Of a stretch of DNA of 60,106 nucleotides, positions 7,446 through 17,131 are shown one piece after another; position 1 is the stretch's first letter, and every line of letters starts with the position of its first letter. The notes below the pieces were generated by a model. The model was not told the origin of the DNA, did no database searches, and saw only the letters and a program-made list of their open reading frames with translations. The stretch comes from Rhizobium altiplani (GTDB taxonomy: Bacteria; Pseudomonadota; Alphaproteobacteria; Rhizobiales; Rhizobiaceae), in contig NZ_LNCD01000115.1 of the NCBI RefSeq assembly GCF_001542405.1, positions 1 to 60,106 of the forward strand. The letters are read 5' to 3'. The translations under genes and the position numbers were made by a program.

Positions 7446-8708
7446 ATGTCTGTTATCAGGAACACGCAGTCAATGTCCGCCGGCGAACCAGCCAAAGCAT
7501 TGTGGATGTCCACGATTGCCTTCACCCTCTGTTTTGCCGTCTGGACGATCTTCGCGATCATCGGCATCCGCATCAAACAGGATCTCGGCCTGAACGAAGC
7601 CGAGTTCGGATTGTTGGTCGGCACGCCCGTTCTGACCGGTTCGCTTGTCCGTATCGTCCTTGGCATCTGGACCGGCCGTTATGGCGGCCGCCTCGTCTAC
7701 ACGCTCACCATGTTGGCTGCTGCCCTGGCGACCTTCCTCCTCTCCTATGCCCAGACCTACACGCAGATGCTGATCGCCGGCCTCGGCGTCGGCCTTGCCG
7801 GCGGCTCCTTCGCAGTCGGCGTCGCCTATGTCTCGCCCTTCTTCCCGCCTCAAAAGCAGGGAACGGCGCTCGGCATCTTCGGTGCCGGCAACGTCGGCGC
7901 CGCAGTGACCAAATTCGCGGCACCCTTCGTCTTGATCGCCTGGGGCTGGCAGGCGGTTGCTCAGATCTGGGCGGTCGGCCTGGCATTAATGGCAATCGTC
8001 TTCTGGTTCACCACAACGGATGATCCGGCCTTCCGCCTTCGCCGCGAGGGCAAGGTTGCCTCCAAGAGCCTGGCACAGGAATTCGCGCCGCTGAAAAACG
8101 TCCAGGTCTGGCGTTTCTCCCTCTACTACTTCTTCGCCTTCGGCGGTTTCGTTGCACTGTCGCTGTGGCTGCCCCGCTATCTGGTCGGTGTTTACGGCTT
8201 CAATCTAGCAACTGCAGGCATGGTCGCAGCCGCTTATTCCATTCCGGGCAGCATCTTTCGTGCGTTCGGCGGTGTTGTCTCCGACAAGAAGGGCGCCCGC
8301 AGCGTGATGTATGTGATGTTCGCCGTCGCAGCTGTCGCGACACTCATCCTGTCACTCCCGGCTGCCGGCGCAAGCGCAACGGTCGGCATCACGCCTGCGG
8401 TCTTCATCGTCGTCATCTTCGCTCTCGGCTTCGTCATGAGCCTCGGCAAGGCCGCCGTCTACAAGCACATCCCGGCCTACTACCCTGAAAGCGTCGGCGC
8501 CGTTGGCGGCATCGTCGGCATGATGGGCGGCCTTGGCGGCTTCATCCTGCCGATCGCCTTCGGCTTTCTCAAGGATATGACCGGCCTCTGGTCGAGCTGC
8601 TTCATGCTGCTCTTTGCGATCGTGATCATTTCGCTGGTCTGGATGCACCTGTCGGTCAAGCAACTCGACCGCCGTGGCCTCTCCGCCCAAGCCGTCGCTG
8701 CCACCTGA
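7446..8708 (+). CDS. narK: NarK/NasA-type nitrate/nitrite transporter (MFS)
   Basis: A 420-residue major-facilitator protein with about 12 membrane segments. The nitrate-porter signatures are visible: GLLVGTPVLTGSLVRIVLGIWTGRYGGR (about 57-84) and GLGVGLAGGSFAVGVAYVSPFFPPQKQGTALG (about 115-146). It brings nitrate, and perhaps nitrite, across the inner membrane for assimilation. The start at 7446 is chosen because GGAG lies six bases upstream; a TTG at 7425 is in frame but less likely. It is the first gene behind the NasT leader, and nirB follows after 17 bases. Confidence 0.93.
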   Translation: MSVIRNTQSMSAGEPAKALWMSTIAFTLCFAVWTIFAIIGIRIKQDLGLNEAEFGLLVGTPVLTGSLVRIVLGIWTGRYGGRLVYTLTMLAAALATFLLSYAQTYTQMLIAGLGVGLAGGSFAVGVAYVSPFFPPQKQGTALGIFGAGNVGAAVTKFAAPFVLIAWGWQAVAQIWAVGLALMAIVFWFTTTDDPAFRLRREGKVASKSLAQEFAPLKNVQVWRFSLYYFFAFGGFVALSLWLPRYLVGVYGFNLATAGMVAAAYSIPGSIFRAFGGVVSDKKGARSVMYVMFAVAAVATLILSLPAAGASATVGITPAVFIVVIFALGFVMSLGKAAVYKHIPAYYPESVGAVGGIVGMMGGLGGFILPIAFGFLKDMTGLWSSCFMLLFAIVIISLVWMHLSVKQLDRRGLSAQAVAAT

Positions 8709-8725
8709 TCTGAGGACCTAAAACC

Positions 8726-11176
8726 ATGACTGAGAAGCTTGTCATCATCGGCAACGGCATGGCGCCCGGGCGCATGCTCGAGCACCTGTTCGAAAGGACG
8801 CCGGGCCAATATCAGGTCACGATCTTCAACGCCGAGCCGCGCGTCAACTACGACCGCATCATGCTCTCGCCGGTTCTGTCCGGCGAAAAGGACTACGAAG
8901 AGATCATCATCCACGGCGATGGATGGTACATCAAGCACGGCATCACCCTCTACAAGGGCCACAAGATCATCATGATCGACCGTGCGGCCAAGACGGTCAC
9001 ATCGGATCACGGCGTCACGGAAAGCTACGACAAGCTGGTGATCGCCACCGGCTCCGTGCCCTTCATCATTCCCGTGCCCGGCAAGGATCTGCCCGGCGTC
9101 ATCACCTATCGCGACCTCGACGACGTGCAGGCGATGCTGCTCGCCGCCCAGTCTCGCGAGAAAGCGATCGTCATCGGCGGCGGCCTGCTCGGCCTTGAAG
9201 CGGCGGCCGGCCTTGCCTCTCGCGGCATGGACGTCACTGTCCTGCATGTCATGCCGACACTGATGGAGCGCCAGCTCGATCCTGCTGCCGGCTATCTCCT
9301 GCAGAAGGCCGTGGAAGAGCGAGGCATCAAGGTCATCTGCAAGGCCAATACCAAGGCCATCATCGGTAACGGCAAGGTCGAGGGCATCGAGCTCGACGAC
9401 GGCCGTATCATTCCGGCGACCCTCGTCGTCATGGCGGTCGGCATCCGCCCGAGCGTTGGGCTCGCCAAGGACGCCGGCATTGCCGTCAACCGCGGCATCG
9501 TCGTCGATGACGGCATGCTGACCTCGGACGGCAGCATCATGGCGCTCGGCGAATGCGCCGAAGTCGGCGGCATGGTCTACGGCCTTGTCGCTCCGCTTTA
9601 CGAGATGGCCCGCGTCGCCGCCTCGCATCTATCCGGCGACCGTTCCGCTGCCTTCGTGCATTCCGACACGCCGACCAAGCTCAAAGTGACAGGTATCGAG
9701 CTCTTCTCGCTCGGTGACTTCGCCGATGGCGACGACCGAGAGGAAATCGTGCTGCGCGACGCCTCAGCCGGCGTCTATAAGCGCCTCGTGTTGAAGGACA
9801 ACAGGATCATCGGCACCGTGCTCTACGGCGAAACCGCCGACGGCGCCTGGTTCAACGATCTGAAAAAGAAACGGACCGATATCAAGGAGATGCGCGAAAC
9901 GCTGATCTTTGGTCAGGCCTACCAGGGAGGGTCGCCGCTGGACCCTATGGCGGCCGTTGCAGCCTTGCCGGATGACGCGGAAATCTGTGGCTGCAACGGC
10001 GTATGCAAGGGCAAGATCACGTCGACGATCACGTCCAAAGGCCTGACGTCGCTGGACGACGTGCGCGCCCACACCAAGGCGTCCGCCTCCTGCGGCTCCT
10101 GCACCGGCCTCGTTGAAAAGCTGATGACGCTGACGCTTGGCGACAGCTACAACCCGGCCGCCGTCACGCCGATGTGCACCTGCACCGAACTCAGCCATGA
10201 CGACGTCCGCCGCCTCATCAAGGCCAAGGGTCTGAAGAGCATCCCTGCCGTCATGCAGGAGCTCGAATGGAAGACGTCGTGCGGTTGCGCCAAGTGTCGC
10301 CCGGCTCTCAACTACTACCTCGTCTGCGACTGGCCGGACGAATATGCCGACGACTACCAGTCGCGCTTCATCAACGAACGCGTCCACGCCAACATCCAGA
10401 AGGACGGCACCTATTCCGTCGTTCCGCGCATGTGGGGCGGCGTGACGAACTCCAACGAACTGCGCGCCATCGCTGATGTCGTCGACAAGTTCGAAATCCC
10501 GATGGTGAAGGTGACGGGCGGCCAGCGCATCGACCTGCTCGGCATCGAGAAGGAAGACCTGCCGGCTGTCTGGGCCGATCTCGGCAAGGCAGGATTCGTT
10601 TCCGGACAGGCCTATGCCAAGGGCCTGCGCACGGTGAAGACCTGCGTCGGCTCCGATTGGTGCCGCTTCGGCACGCAGGACTCCACCGGCCTCGGCATCC
10701 GCATCGAGAAGTTCATGTGGGGCTCCTGGACGCCGGCGAAGCTGAAGCTCGCCGTCTCCGGCTGCCCGCGCAACTGCGCCGAAGCGACCTGCAAGGATAT
10801 AGGCGTCATCTGCGTCGACTCGGGTTTCGAGATCCACTTCGCCGGCGCCGCCGGCCTCGACATCAAGGGCACGGAGGTCCTCGGCCTCGTCAGGACCGAG
10901 GACGAGGCGCTGGAGCATATCGTGGCGCTAACACAGATGTATCGCGAGCAGGCCCGCTATCTCGAGCGCATCTACAAGTGGGCAAAGCGCGTCGGCTTGG
11001 AGGAAATACGCCGCCAGATCATGGGCGACGCCGACAAGCGCGAGGCTTACTACGATCGCTTCGTCTTCTCCCAGAAATTCGCCCAGGTCGATCCCTGGTC
11101 GGAGCGCGTCTCCGGCAAGGACAAGCATGAGTTCAAGCCGATGGCGACCATCGGTTACCCGCAGGCCGCTGAGTAA
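8726..11176 (+). CDS. nirB: Assimilatory nitrite reductase [NAD(P)H], large subunit
   Basis: An 816-residue cytoplasmic flavoprotein that reduces nitrite to ammonium. Domains in order: FAD/NAD-binding (VIIGNGMAPGRM near 5, AIVIGGGLLGLEAA near 149); two BFD-like [2Fe-2S] segments (CGCNGVCKG near 421 with CGSC; CTCTEL near 484 with CGCAKC); and the siroheme/[4Fe-4S] reductase domain with TCVGSDWCRFG near 638 and SGCPRNCAEATCKD near 677. All expected cysteines are present. The gene lies 17 bases after narK and 10 bases before nirD, in one operon. Confidence 0.96.
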   Translation: MTEKLVIIGNGMAPGRMLEHLFERTPGQYQVTIFNAEPRVNYDRIMLSPVLSGEKDYEEIIIHGDGWYIKHGITLYKGHKIIMIDRAAKTVTSDHGVTESYDKLVIATGSVPFIIPVPGKDLPGVITYRDLDDVQAMLLAAQSREKAIVIGGGLLGLEAAAGLASRGMDVTVLHVMPTLMERQLDPAAGYLLQKAVEERGIKVICKANTKAIIGNGKVEGIELDDGRIIPATLVVMAVGIRPSVGLAKDAGIAVNRGIVVDDGMLTSDGSIMALGECAEVGGMVYGLVAPLYEMARVAASHLSGDRSAAFVHSDTPTKLKVTGIELFSLGDFADGDDREEIVLRDASAGVYKRLVLKDNRIIGTVLYGETADGAWFNDLKKKRTDIKEMRETLIFGQAYQGGSPLDPMAAVAALPDDAEICGCNGVCKGKITSTITSKGLTSLDDVRAHTKASASCGSCTGLVEKLMTLTLGDSYNPAAVTPMCTCTELSHDDVRRLIKAKGLKSIPAVMQELEWKTSCGCAKCRPALNYYLVCDWPDEYADDYQSRFINERVHANIQKDGTYSVVPRMWGGVTNSNELRAIADVVDKFEIPMVKVTGGQRIDLLGIEKEDLPAVWADLGKAGFVSGQAYAKGLRTVKTCVGSDWCRFGTQDSTGLGIRIEKFMWGSWTPAKLKLAVSGCPRNCAEATCKDIGVICVDSGFEIHFAGAAGLDIKGTEVLGLVRTEDEALEHIVALTQMYREQARYLERIYKWAKRVGLEEIRRQIMGDADKREAYYDRFVFSQKFAQVDPWSERVSGKDKHEFKPMATIGYPQAAE

Positions 11177-11186
11177 GGAGATGGAT

Positions 11187-11516
11187 ATGAACTGGATTTC
11201 AATCGGCGACATCTCCGACATTCCGCTGCGGGGCGCTCGCTGCGTGAAGACACCCCAGGGAAAGATCGCCGTCTTCCGAACGGCCGAAAACGAGGTCTTC
11301 GCCATCGAGGACCACTGCCCGCACAAGGGCGGGCCGCTCTCCCAGGGCATCGTCCATGCCAAGGCCGTCACCTGCCCGTTGCACAACTGGGTGATCTCGC
11401 TCGAAACCGGCAAGGCGCTCGGCGCCGATGAGGGCGAAGTGCGGACCATTCCCGTCCGCAACGAGGACGGCGCCCTCTACATCGCGCTCGAAAGCCTGAT
11501 GATGGCAGCCGAATGA
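11187..11516 (+). CDS. nirD: Nitrite reductase small subunit NirD (Rieske fold)
   Basis: A 109-residue partner of NirB. The Rieske motif is complete: CPH near residue 42 and CPLH near 62. The enterobacterial NirD has lost these ligands, so this copy may carry a real [2Fe-2S] cluster. The ATG at 11187 is preferred because AAGGAG ends six bases upstream; an ATG at 11181 would touch the ribosome site. The stop overlaps the nasA start by four bases. Confidence 0.93.
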   Translation: MNWISIGDISDIPLRGARCVKTPQGKIAVFRTAENEVFAIEDHCPHKGGPLSQGIVHAKAVTCPLHNWVISLETGKALGADEGEVRTIPVRNEDGALYIALESLMMAAE

Positions 11517-14173
11517 TGCAGAAAGAGGTCAAGACAACCTGTCCCTATTGCGGTGTCGGCTGCGGCGTCATCGCCAAGCTCGCGGAAGACGGCAAGGTGT
11601 CCGTCAAGGGCGACCCGGACCATCCCTCCAACTTCGGGCGGCTGTGCTCGAAGGGCTCGGCGCTCGGAGAAACCGTCGATCTCGACGGGCGCATCCTCCA
11701 TCCGGAAATTGCGGGGGAGCGGGCGGAATGGGGACAGGCGCTTGACCTCGTCGCGCAACGATTTTCCGATGCCATCGCCGAGCACGGCCCCGATTCCGTT
11801 GCTTTCTATGTGTCCGGCCAGCTGCTGACCGAGGACTACTATATCGCCAACAAGCTGATGAAGGGCTTCATCGGTTCGGCCAACATCGACACCAATTCGC
11901 GGCTCTGTATGTCGTCCTCCGTCGCCGGTCACCGCCGCGCCTTCGGCTCGGACACAGTGCCGGGTACCTACGAAGACATCGAGCTCGCCGATCTGGTGAT
12001 CCTCACCGGCTCGAACCTCGCCTGGTGCCATCCGGTCATCTACCAGCGGCTGGCGGTGGCCAAGGCCGCGCGCCCCGGCATGAAGGTCGTCGTCATCGAT
12101 CCCCGGCGGACGATGACATCAGATATCGCCGACCTGCATCTCGCCATCCGCCCGGACAGCGATGTTGCCCTTTTCGTCGGCCTTTTCGAACACCTGATCG
12201 CAAGCAACGCCATCGACCAGAACTACGTCGCCGAACATACCAACGGCTTTGCGGAGGCCTTTACGGCTGCCACAGGCGTCTCCTTCAACGAGGTGCTTGA
12301 TATGACCGGCCTGCCGGCCATGCAGCTTCGCGAATTCTACCGCCTCTTTGCCACGACCGAGAAGGTCGTCACCTGCTACAGCCAGGGCGTCAACCAGTCC
12401 TCATCTGGCACCGACAAGGTCAACGCCATCATCAACTGTCATCTCGCCACCGGCCGCATCGGCCGGCCGGGCATGGGCCCGTTCTCGCTCACCGGCCAGC
12501 CGAATGCGATGGGTGGTCGCGAAGTCGGTGGGCTTGCCAACATGCTTGCCGCCCACATGGCCATCGAAAATGCCGAGGACCGCGACCGTGTCCAGCGCTT
12601 CTGGAATGCGCCGGCCATTGCGCAAAAGCCGGGCCTGAAGGCCGTCGACATGTTCAGGGCTGTCGCCGACGGCCGCATCAAGGCGCTCTGGATCATGGCG
12701 ACCAACCCGGTTGTTTCCATGCCGGATGCCGACGCCGTCGAGGCCGCCATCAAGGCTTGTCCCTTCGTCGTGGTCTCCGATGTCCTGAAAAGCACAGACA
12801 CCGCCCGTCACGCCCATGTCCTTCTGCCCTCGCTCGGCTGGGGTGAGAAGAGCGGCACTGTCACCAACTCCGAGCGCCGCATCTCCCGCCAGCGCCCCTT
12901 CCTCGATGCACCGGGAGAGGCCCGCGCCGACTGGTGGCAGCTTGCCGAAGTGGCGCGTCGCATGGATTTTGCCCAAGCCTTCGACTTCAGCTCCAATGCC
13001 GAAATCTTCGACGAGCACGCCGCTCTCTCCGCCTTCGAGAACAACGGTCGTCGCGACTTTGATATCGGCGCATACGTCGGCTTGAACCATCAGTCGTACG
13101 ACGAACTCCCCCCTTTCCAGTGGCCACAGCCCGCAGGCCACAACGCGACCGAGACCCGCTTCTTCGCCAAGGGCGGCTTCTACCACGCCGACGGCAAGGC
13201 ACGTTTCATCGCCGTCGAACCGGTCGCCTCGGATCGCACCAGCGCCGACTATCCCTTCACACTGAACACCGGCCGTATCCGCGACCAGTGGCACACGATG
13301 ACCCGGACGGGCAAAAGTGCGCGGCTCTCCTCGCACATCGCCGAGCCCTTCGCAGAGCTTCATCCGCGCGACGCCATCGAGATCCGCGTCGGCAATGCCG
13401 GCCTCGTCGAAATCGAAAGCCCTCACGGCAAAGCCGTGGTTCGGGCCCTGATCACCGAGCGCCAGGCGCGCGGCAGCATTTTCGTACCGATGCACTGGAA
13501 CGATCAGTTCGCCGCGAAGGCACGCATCGACGCCGTCGTCGCACCCTTGACCGACGCAATCTCCGGCCAGCCGGCATCGAAGAATGGTGCGGTTGCTGCT
13601 CGACGCTTCAAAGCGGCGCGCTACGGCTTTGCCGTTTCCGCAGCCAAGCCTGATCACCTCGATGCCGCCTATTGGGCGCTGGCAAAGGCCGAAGGCGGCT
13701 GGCGAGTGGAGCTCGCCTTCGACCAGCCGGTCGAGGACTGGTGCACGTGGTGCCGCAGCACCTTCGCTATTCCCGAGGGCGTCGAGCCGCTTGGTTACGC
13801 CGACCAGCAATCCGGCGATCTGAGGCTTGCCTTCTTTGGCGGCCAGCGACTGCTTGCCGCCTTGTTCCTGGCGCGCGAACCGGTGGCTGTTGCGCGCAAC
13901 TGGGCGATCTCGCAGCTCACCGCCGAGCACACCAATCTGCGCAAGCGCTTCGCTCTCGTTGCCGGTCGCCCGGGCGCAGACAAGCCCGATCCGGGTGCCA
14001 CCGTCTGCTCCTGCTTCGGCGTCGGCGTCAACCAGATCGTCGCCGCTGTAGGCGGCGGCTGCCACAGCGTCGAAGCCGTCGGCAAGGAACTCAATGCCGG
14101 AACCAACTGCGGCTCGTGCCGCGCCGAAATCAGGGGGATCATCGATGGATGTCTTGCAGCAGCCGCGGAATGA
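11513..14173 (+). CDS. nasA: Assimilatory nitrate reductase, molybdopterin catalytic subunit
   Basis: An 886-residue member of the molybdopterin oxidoreductase family that reduces nitrate to nitrite in the cytoplasm. The N-terminal [4Fe-4S] ligands are CPYCGVGC (Cys10, 13, 17) and Cys45. Molybdopterin-binding segments follow, including SRLCMSSSVAGHRRAFGSD. The last ~57 residues (from about 830) form a BFD-like [2Fe-2S] domain, CSCFGVGVNQIVAAV...GTNCGSC, the usual electron entry of NasA. It overlaps nirD by four bases and cysG by 29. There is no twin-arginine signal, in keeping with a cytoplasmic enzyme. Confidence 0.95.
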   Translation: MMQKEVKTTCPYCGVGCGVIAKLAEDGKVSVKGDPDHPSNFGRLCSKGSALGETVDLDGRILHPEIAGERAEWGQALDLVAQRFSDAIAEHGPDSVAFYVSGQLLTEDYYIANKLMKGFIGSANIDTNSRLCMSSSVAGHRRAFGSDTVPGTYEDIELADLVILTGSNLAWCHPVIYQRLAVAKAARPGMKVVVIDPRRTMTSDIADLHLAIRPDSDVALFVGLFEHLIASNAIDQNYVAEHTNGFAEAFTAATGVSFNEVLDMTGLPAMQLREFYRLFATTEKVVTCYSQGVNQSSSGTDKVNAIINCHLATGRIGRPGMGPFSLTGQPNAMGGREVGGLANMLAAHMAIENAEDRDRVQRFWNAPAIAQKPGLKAVDMFRAVADGRIKALWIMATNPVVSMPDADAVEAAIKACPFVVVSDVLKSTDTARHAHVLLPSLGWGEKSGTVTNSERRISRQRPFLDAPGEARADWWQLAEVARRMDFAQAFDFSSNAEIFDEHAALSAFENNGRRDFDIGAYVGLNHQSYDELPPFQWPQPAGHNATETRFFAKGGFYHADGKARFIAVEPVASDRTSADYPFTLNTGRIRDQWHTMTRTGKSARLSSHIAEPFAELHPRDAIEIRVGNAGLVEIESPHGKAVVRALITERQARGSIFVPMHWNDQFAAKARIDAVVAPLTDAISGQPASKNGAVAARRFKAARYGFAVSAAKPDHLDAAYWALAKAEGGWRVELAFDQPVEDWCTWCRSTFAIPEGVEPLGYADQQSGDLRLAFFGGQRLLAALFLAREPVAVARNWAISQLTAEHTNLRKRFALVAGRPGADKPDPGATVCSCFGVGVNQIVAAVGGGCHSVEAVGKELNAGTNCGSCRAEIRGIIDGCLAAAAE

Positions 14174-15641
14174 AGCACCCGCCCGCATGGAACCGCTTGC
14201 CAAGCTGCCGGTGTTCTGGGCACTTGAATCCAAGCGCGTGATCGTCGCCGGCGGATCCGATGCCGCCGCCTGGAAAGCCGAGCTTCTCGCTGCCTGCGGC
14301 GCGCAGGTGCATGTCTACGCCGACGCGCTTTCCGACACTTTCGAGAAGCTGATCTCGCGCGGCGCCGAGCATCCTCGGGGCAGTTTCGTCCGTCACTGCC
14401 ATGGATGGAATGAAACCATCTTCGCCGCCGCGGCCATCGCCATCGCCGACTGTGAGGAAGAGGACGAGGCGAAAGCCTTCTTCGACGCCGCCCGCATGGC
14501 CGGCGTCCCAGTCAACGTCATAGACAAGCCTGCCTTCTGCCAGTTCCAGTTCGGCTCCATCGTCAATCGCTCACCCGTCGTCGTCTCGATCTCGACGGAT
14601 GGCGCCGCCCCGATCCTCGCCCAGGCGATCCGGCGTCGCATCGAGACATTGCTGCCTTGGACACTGAAGGGTTGGGCTGAACTCGCTCAGACAATGCGCG
14701 ACCGGGTCAATGAACGACTGACTCCCGGCCCACTCCGCCGCGCCTTTTGGGAGCGATTTGTCGATCGCGCCTTTTCAAGTTCGGATACGCCGGAGGAGGG
14801 CGTCGGCGGGCTGCTTCTCGAGGAGGCCGACAGGCTTCGGGAAGCGCCCGCCCACTGCTCGCGCGGTCGCGTGACGCTGGTCGGCGCCGGCCCGGGTGAT
14901 GCGGAGCTTCTGACGTTGAAGGCCGTCCGCGCCCTGCAAGCCGCGGACGTGATCCTCTTCGACGACCTGGTTTCTTCAGAGGTTCTGGAGCTTGCCCGGC
15001 GAGAAGCCAAGCGCATGTTGGTTGGCAAGCGCGGTGGCCGCACAAGCTGCCGCCAGGAAGACATCAACGCCATGATGGTGAAGCTCGCCAAATCAGGCAA
15101 GCGGGTCGTACGGCTGAAGTCCGGCGATCCGATGATCTTCGGCCGCGCCGGCGAAGAGATTGCCCATCTCGATCGCGAAAACATCCCCGTCGATGTCATC
15201 CCCGGCATAACAGCTGCAAGCGCCATGGCGTCCCGCCTCGGGATTTCGCTGACGCATCGCAACCATGCCCAATCCGTCCGCTTCATCACCGGCCATTCTC
15301 GTCATGGCGGCCTGCCGATCGATGTCGACTGGGCCGCTGTCGCCGATCCGCACACCACAGCTGTCTTCTACATGGGTGGCAGGACGGCACCGCTCATCGC
15401 CGACCGGTTGATCGAGGAAGGCCTGCCGCCGGAAACGCCGGCCATCATCATCAGCGACGTGAGCCGTTCGACCGAACGTGACTGGAGCGGCACGCTCGCA
15501 ACCATCCCTGAGGGAATTGCGGCGATCGGCTACGACAATCCGGTACTGATTGCGGTCGGCACTGCGCTTGCAGCACGCCTGAACGTTCGCGACACGAACG
15601 GTTTCGACGGTGATCATCGTTTGGTCAGGGGTGCGCGCTGA
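14145..15641 (+). CDS. cysG: Siroheme synthase CysG (fused)
   Basis: A 498-residue protein with an N-terminal precorrin-2 dehydrogenase/ferrochelatase part (VIVAGGSDAAAWKAELL near 25; the usual GGG is here GGS) and a C-terminal uroporphyrinogen-III methyltransferase from about 240 (VTLVGAGPGDAELLTLKAVRALQAADVILFDDLV, GDPMIFGR, PGITAASA). It makes the siroheme needed by NirB, which explains its place in the operon. The start at 14145 follows AGGGGG and lies inside the end of nasA. Confidence 0.93.
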   Translation: MDVLQQPRNEAPARMEPLAKLPVFWALESKRVIVAGGSDAAAWKAELLAACGAQVHVYADALSDTFEKLISRGAEHPRGSFVRHCHGWNETIFAAAAIAIADCEEEDEAKAFFDAARMAGVPVNVIDKPAFCQFQFGSIVNRSPVVVSISTDGAAPILAQAIRRRIETLLPWTLKGWAELAQTMRDRVNERLTPGPLRRAFWERFVDRAFSSSDTPEEGVGGLLLEEADRLREAPAHCSRGRVTLVGAGPGDAELLTLKAVRALQAADVILFDDLVSSEVLELARREAKRMLVGKRGGRTSCRQEDINAMMVKLAKSGKRVVRLKSGDPMIFGRAGEEIAHLDRENIPVDVIPGITAASAMASRLGISLTHRNHAQSVRFITGHSRHGGLPIDVDWAAVADPHTTAVFYMGGRTAPLIADRLIEEGLPPETPAIIISDVSRSTERDWSGTLATIPEGIAAIGYDNPVLIAVGTALAARLNVRDTNGFDGDHRLVRGAR

Positions 15642-15958
15642 TGCAGCTCCACACGATCGCCCCCGCCCTCCTCGTTCTTGCCATTGCCTTGAGCTGGCCG
15701 CCCTTCAGCAGCATCTTTCGCGGCGAAACACAGGCCGCGGTGGCAACTGCGCCGCTGACCATGATCGCCAGCGCCGTCAGCCTTTCCGCTCTCGGATTGG
15801 CCTTCGCCGGCAACGGACCATGGCTCGGCATGCTGATCGCGGCGCTAGGCCTGCTTCTCGGCTGGACTATGCGCACGCCGGCGCCGCCGTTTGCCATCTC
15901 GCTTTCCGCGCTTAGTCTGGCCGCATACCTGCAGTTCGGACCGCCCACTCTCTTCTAG
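15641..15958 (+). CDS. Small integral membrane protein
   Basis: A 105-residue protein with about four hydrophobic segments (near 6-20, 38-58, 61-77 and 83-100). Its ATG overlaps the cysG stop by one base, so it is the last gene of the nitrate operon by position. It belongs to no family I recognise. A role in nitrate or nitrite handling is suggested only by position. Confidence 0.7.
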   Translation: MQLHTIAPALLVLAIALSWPPFSSIFRGETQAAVATAPLTMIASAVSLSALGLAFAGNGPWLGMLIAALGLLLGWTMRTPAPPFAISLSALSLAAYLQFGPPTLF

Positions 15959-15965
15959 CCGAAAT

Positions 15966-17072
15966 TCAGGCCGCGATCCGCGCCGTCCGTTCCGGCAGCA
16001 TGTGGGCCGTGGCGCTTAGCAGGTCCGTCTGCGAGATGAGCCCGACGACATGGCCGGTGGGATCGACGATGACAACGGCGTGGGTGCGCCCGTCCGTCAA
16101 GACGGGCAACAGACTGACGGCCGGCGCATCCGGAGGAGCGGTTGCCGCCGTCACGATATGGCCGGCAACCTGCTCGGCCTGCATCAATTCGCGCAGCCCG
16201 ACCGTGCCGATCAATCGCCCACTGCCATCCTTAACGGGCAGCGTGCGGATGTTGTGCTTCAAAAGCAGCGCGCGCGCCTCCTCCGCCGTGGCGTTCTCCC
16301 CGACCGCAATCACATCACGCGACATGATGTCGGCGCAGCTGACGGTGCCATGGGAACGAACGGCAGCCTCCACCTCGACCTGCCGCAGCAAGCGGCTCAG
16401 GTCGCCGCGGTCGATATCGAACGTTTCCTCGAACTTCGCCAGCGCCGCGTCGACGTCTTCCTCGCGGAAGCCTATCCGTGTCACGGACGGCGGATCGATC
16501 GTCTGATGCGTATTGACCGGCGCCGGCACGGCGACGTGCGGATAGTTTCGCCGTCCCAGTTTATGGAAAACAATGCCGAGCGCCACCAGGATGCAGGAAT
16601 TCAGCGCCACCGGCACAAAGGGGAAAAGCAGCCCCCAGCTCGCTACCGCCGGGCCGCCCAGCACGGCGGTCAGCGCCGCGGCGCCACCCGGCGGGTGAAG
16701 GCAGCGGGTGAACGACATTGCGCCGATCGCCAACGAGACGCCGACGCCGATCGCGATGATCGGTTCATGAATGAAGTGCGCGGCGAGAATGCCCATCATC
16801 GCCGAAATCGTGTTACCGCCGATGATCGACCAGGGCTGTGCCAGCGGACTTGCCGGCACGGCGAAAAGCAGCACGGCCGAAGCCCCCATCGGCGCGACGA
16901 TTAGCGGCAGGTGCGGGCCCTGGCCGAAGAAGTAGCCACAGACCATGCCTGTCAGCGCGATCGCAATCAGCGCGCCAAGGCAGGCAAGCATGCGCTCACG
17001 GAGCGTGGCGCCGGCGAGGATCGGCGAAAACAAGTGGCGGCCGAGGGCCTTGAGAGTGCTGGAATCTGACAT
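15966..17072 (-). CDS. HPP-family membrane protein with two CBS domains
   Basis: A 368-residue protein. The N-terminal ~170 residues hold about four to five membrane segments with the HPP-family pattern (LIVAPMGASAVLLFAVPASPLAQPWSIIGGN and FTRCLHPPGGAAAL, which contains the HPP motif). The C-terminal half has a pair of CBS domains (about 245-300 and 305-360: IMSRDVIAVGENATAEEARALLLKHNIRTLPV). HPP proteins of plastids and cyanobacteria have been linked to nitrite transport, and this gene lies tail-to-tail with the nitrate operon. Its LysR neighbour lies 59 bases upstream on the same strand. Transport of nitrite is therefore a reasonable but unproven idea. Confidence 0.85.
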   Translation of the reverse strand: MSDSSTLKALGRHLFSPILAGATLRERMLACLGALIAIALTGMVCGYFFGQGPHLPLIVAPMGASAVLLFAVPASPLAQPWSIIGGNTISAMMGILAAHFIHEPIIAIGVGVSLAIGAMSFTRCLHPPGGAAALTAVLGGPAVASWGLLFPFVPVALNSCILVALGIVFHKLGRRNYPHVAVPAPVNTHQTIDPPSVTRIGFREEDVDAALAKFEETFDIDRGDLSRLLRQVEVEAAVRSHGTVSCADIMSRDVIAVGENATAEEARALLLKHNIRTLPVKDGSGRLIGTVGLRELMQAEQVAGHIVTAATAPPDAPAVSLLPVLTDGRTHAVVIVDPTGHVVGLISQTDLLSATAHMLPERTARIAA

Positions 17073-17131
17073 GACGAACCGACAGTTTGTGAAACGAAGC
17101 GTGCGGGTTGCAAGAAGGTTGCGCGCAGAGG

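Noticed and set aside
8480..11461. Long minus-strand open frames across narK, nirB and nirD
   Set aside because: They are antisense to genes with clear motifs and show no family-like sequence.
12401..14233. 610-codon open frame on the minus strand across nasA
   Set aside because: It lies antisense to a well-supported nasA with all cluster cysteines. The translation is low-complexity Arg/Gly/Ala/Asp, as expected from GC-rich codon bias.
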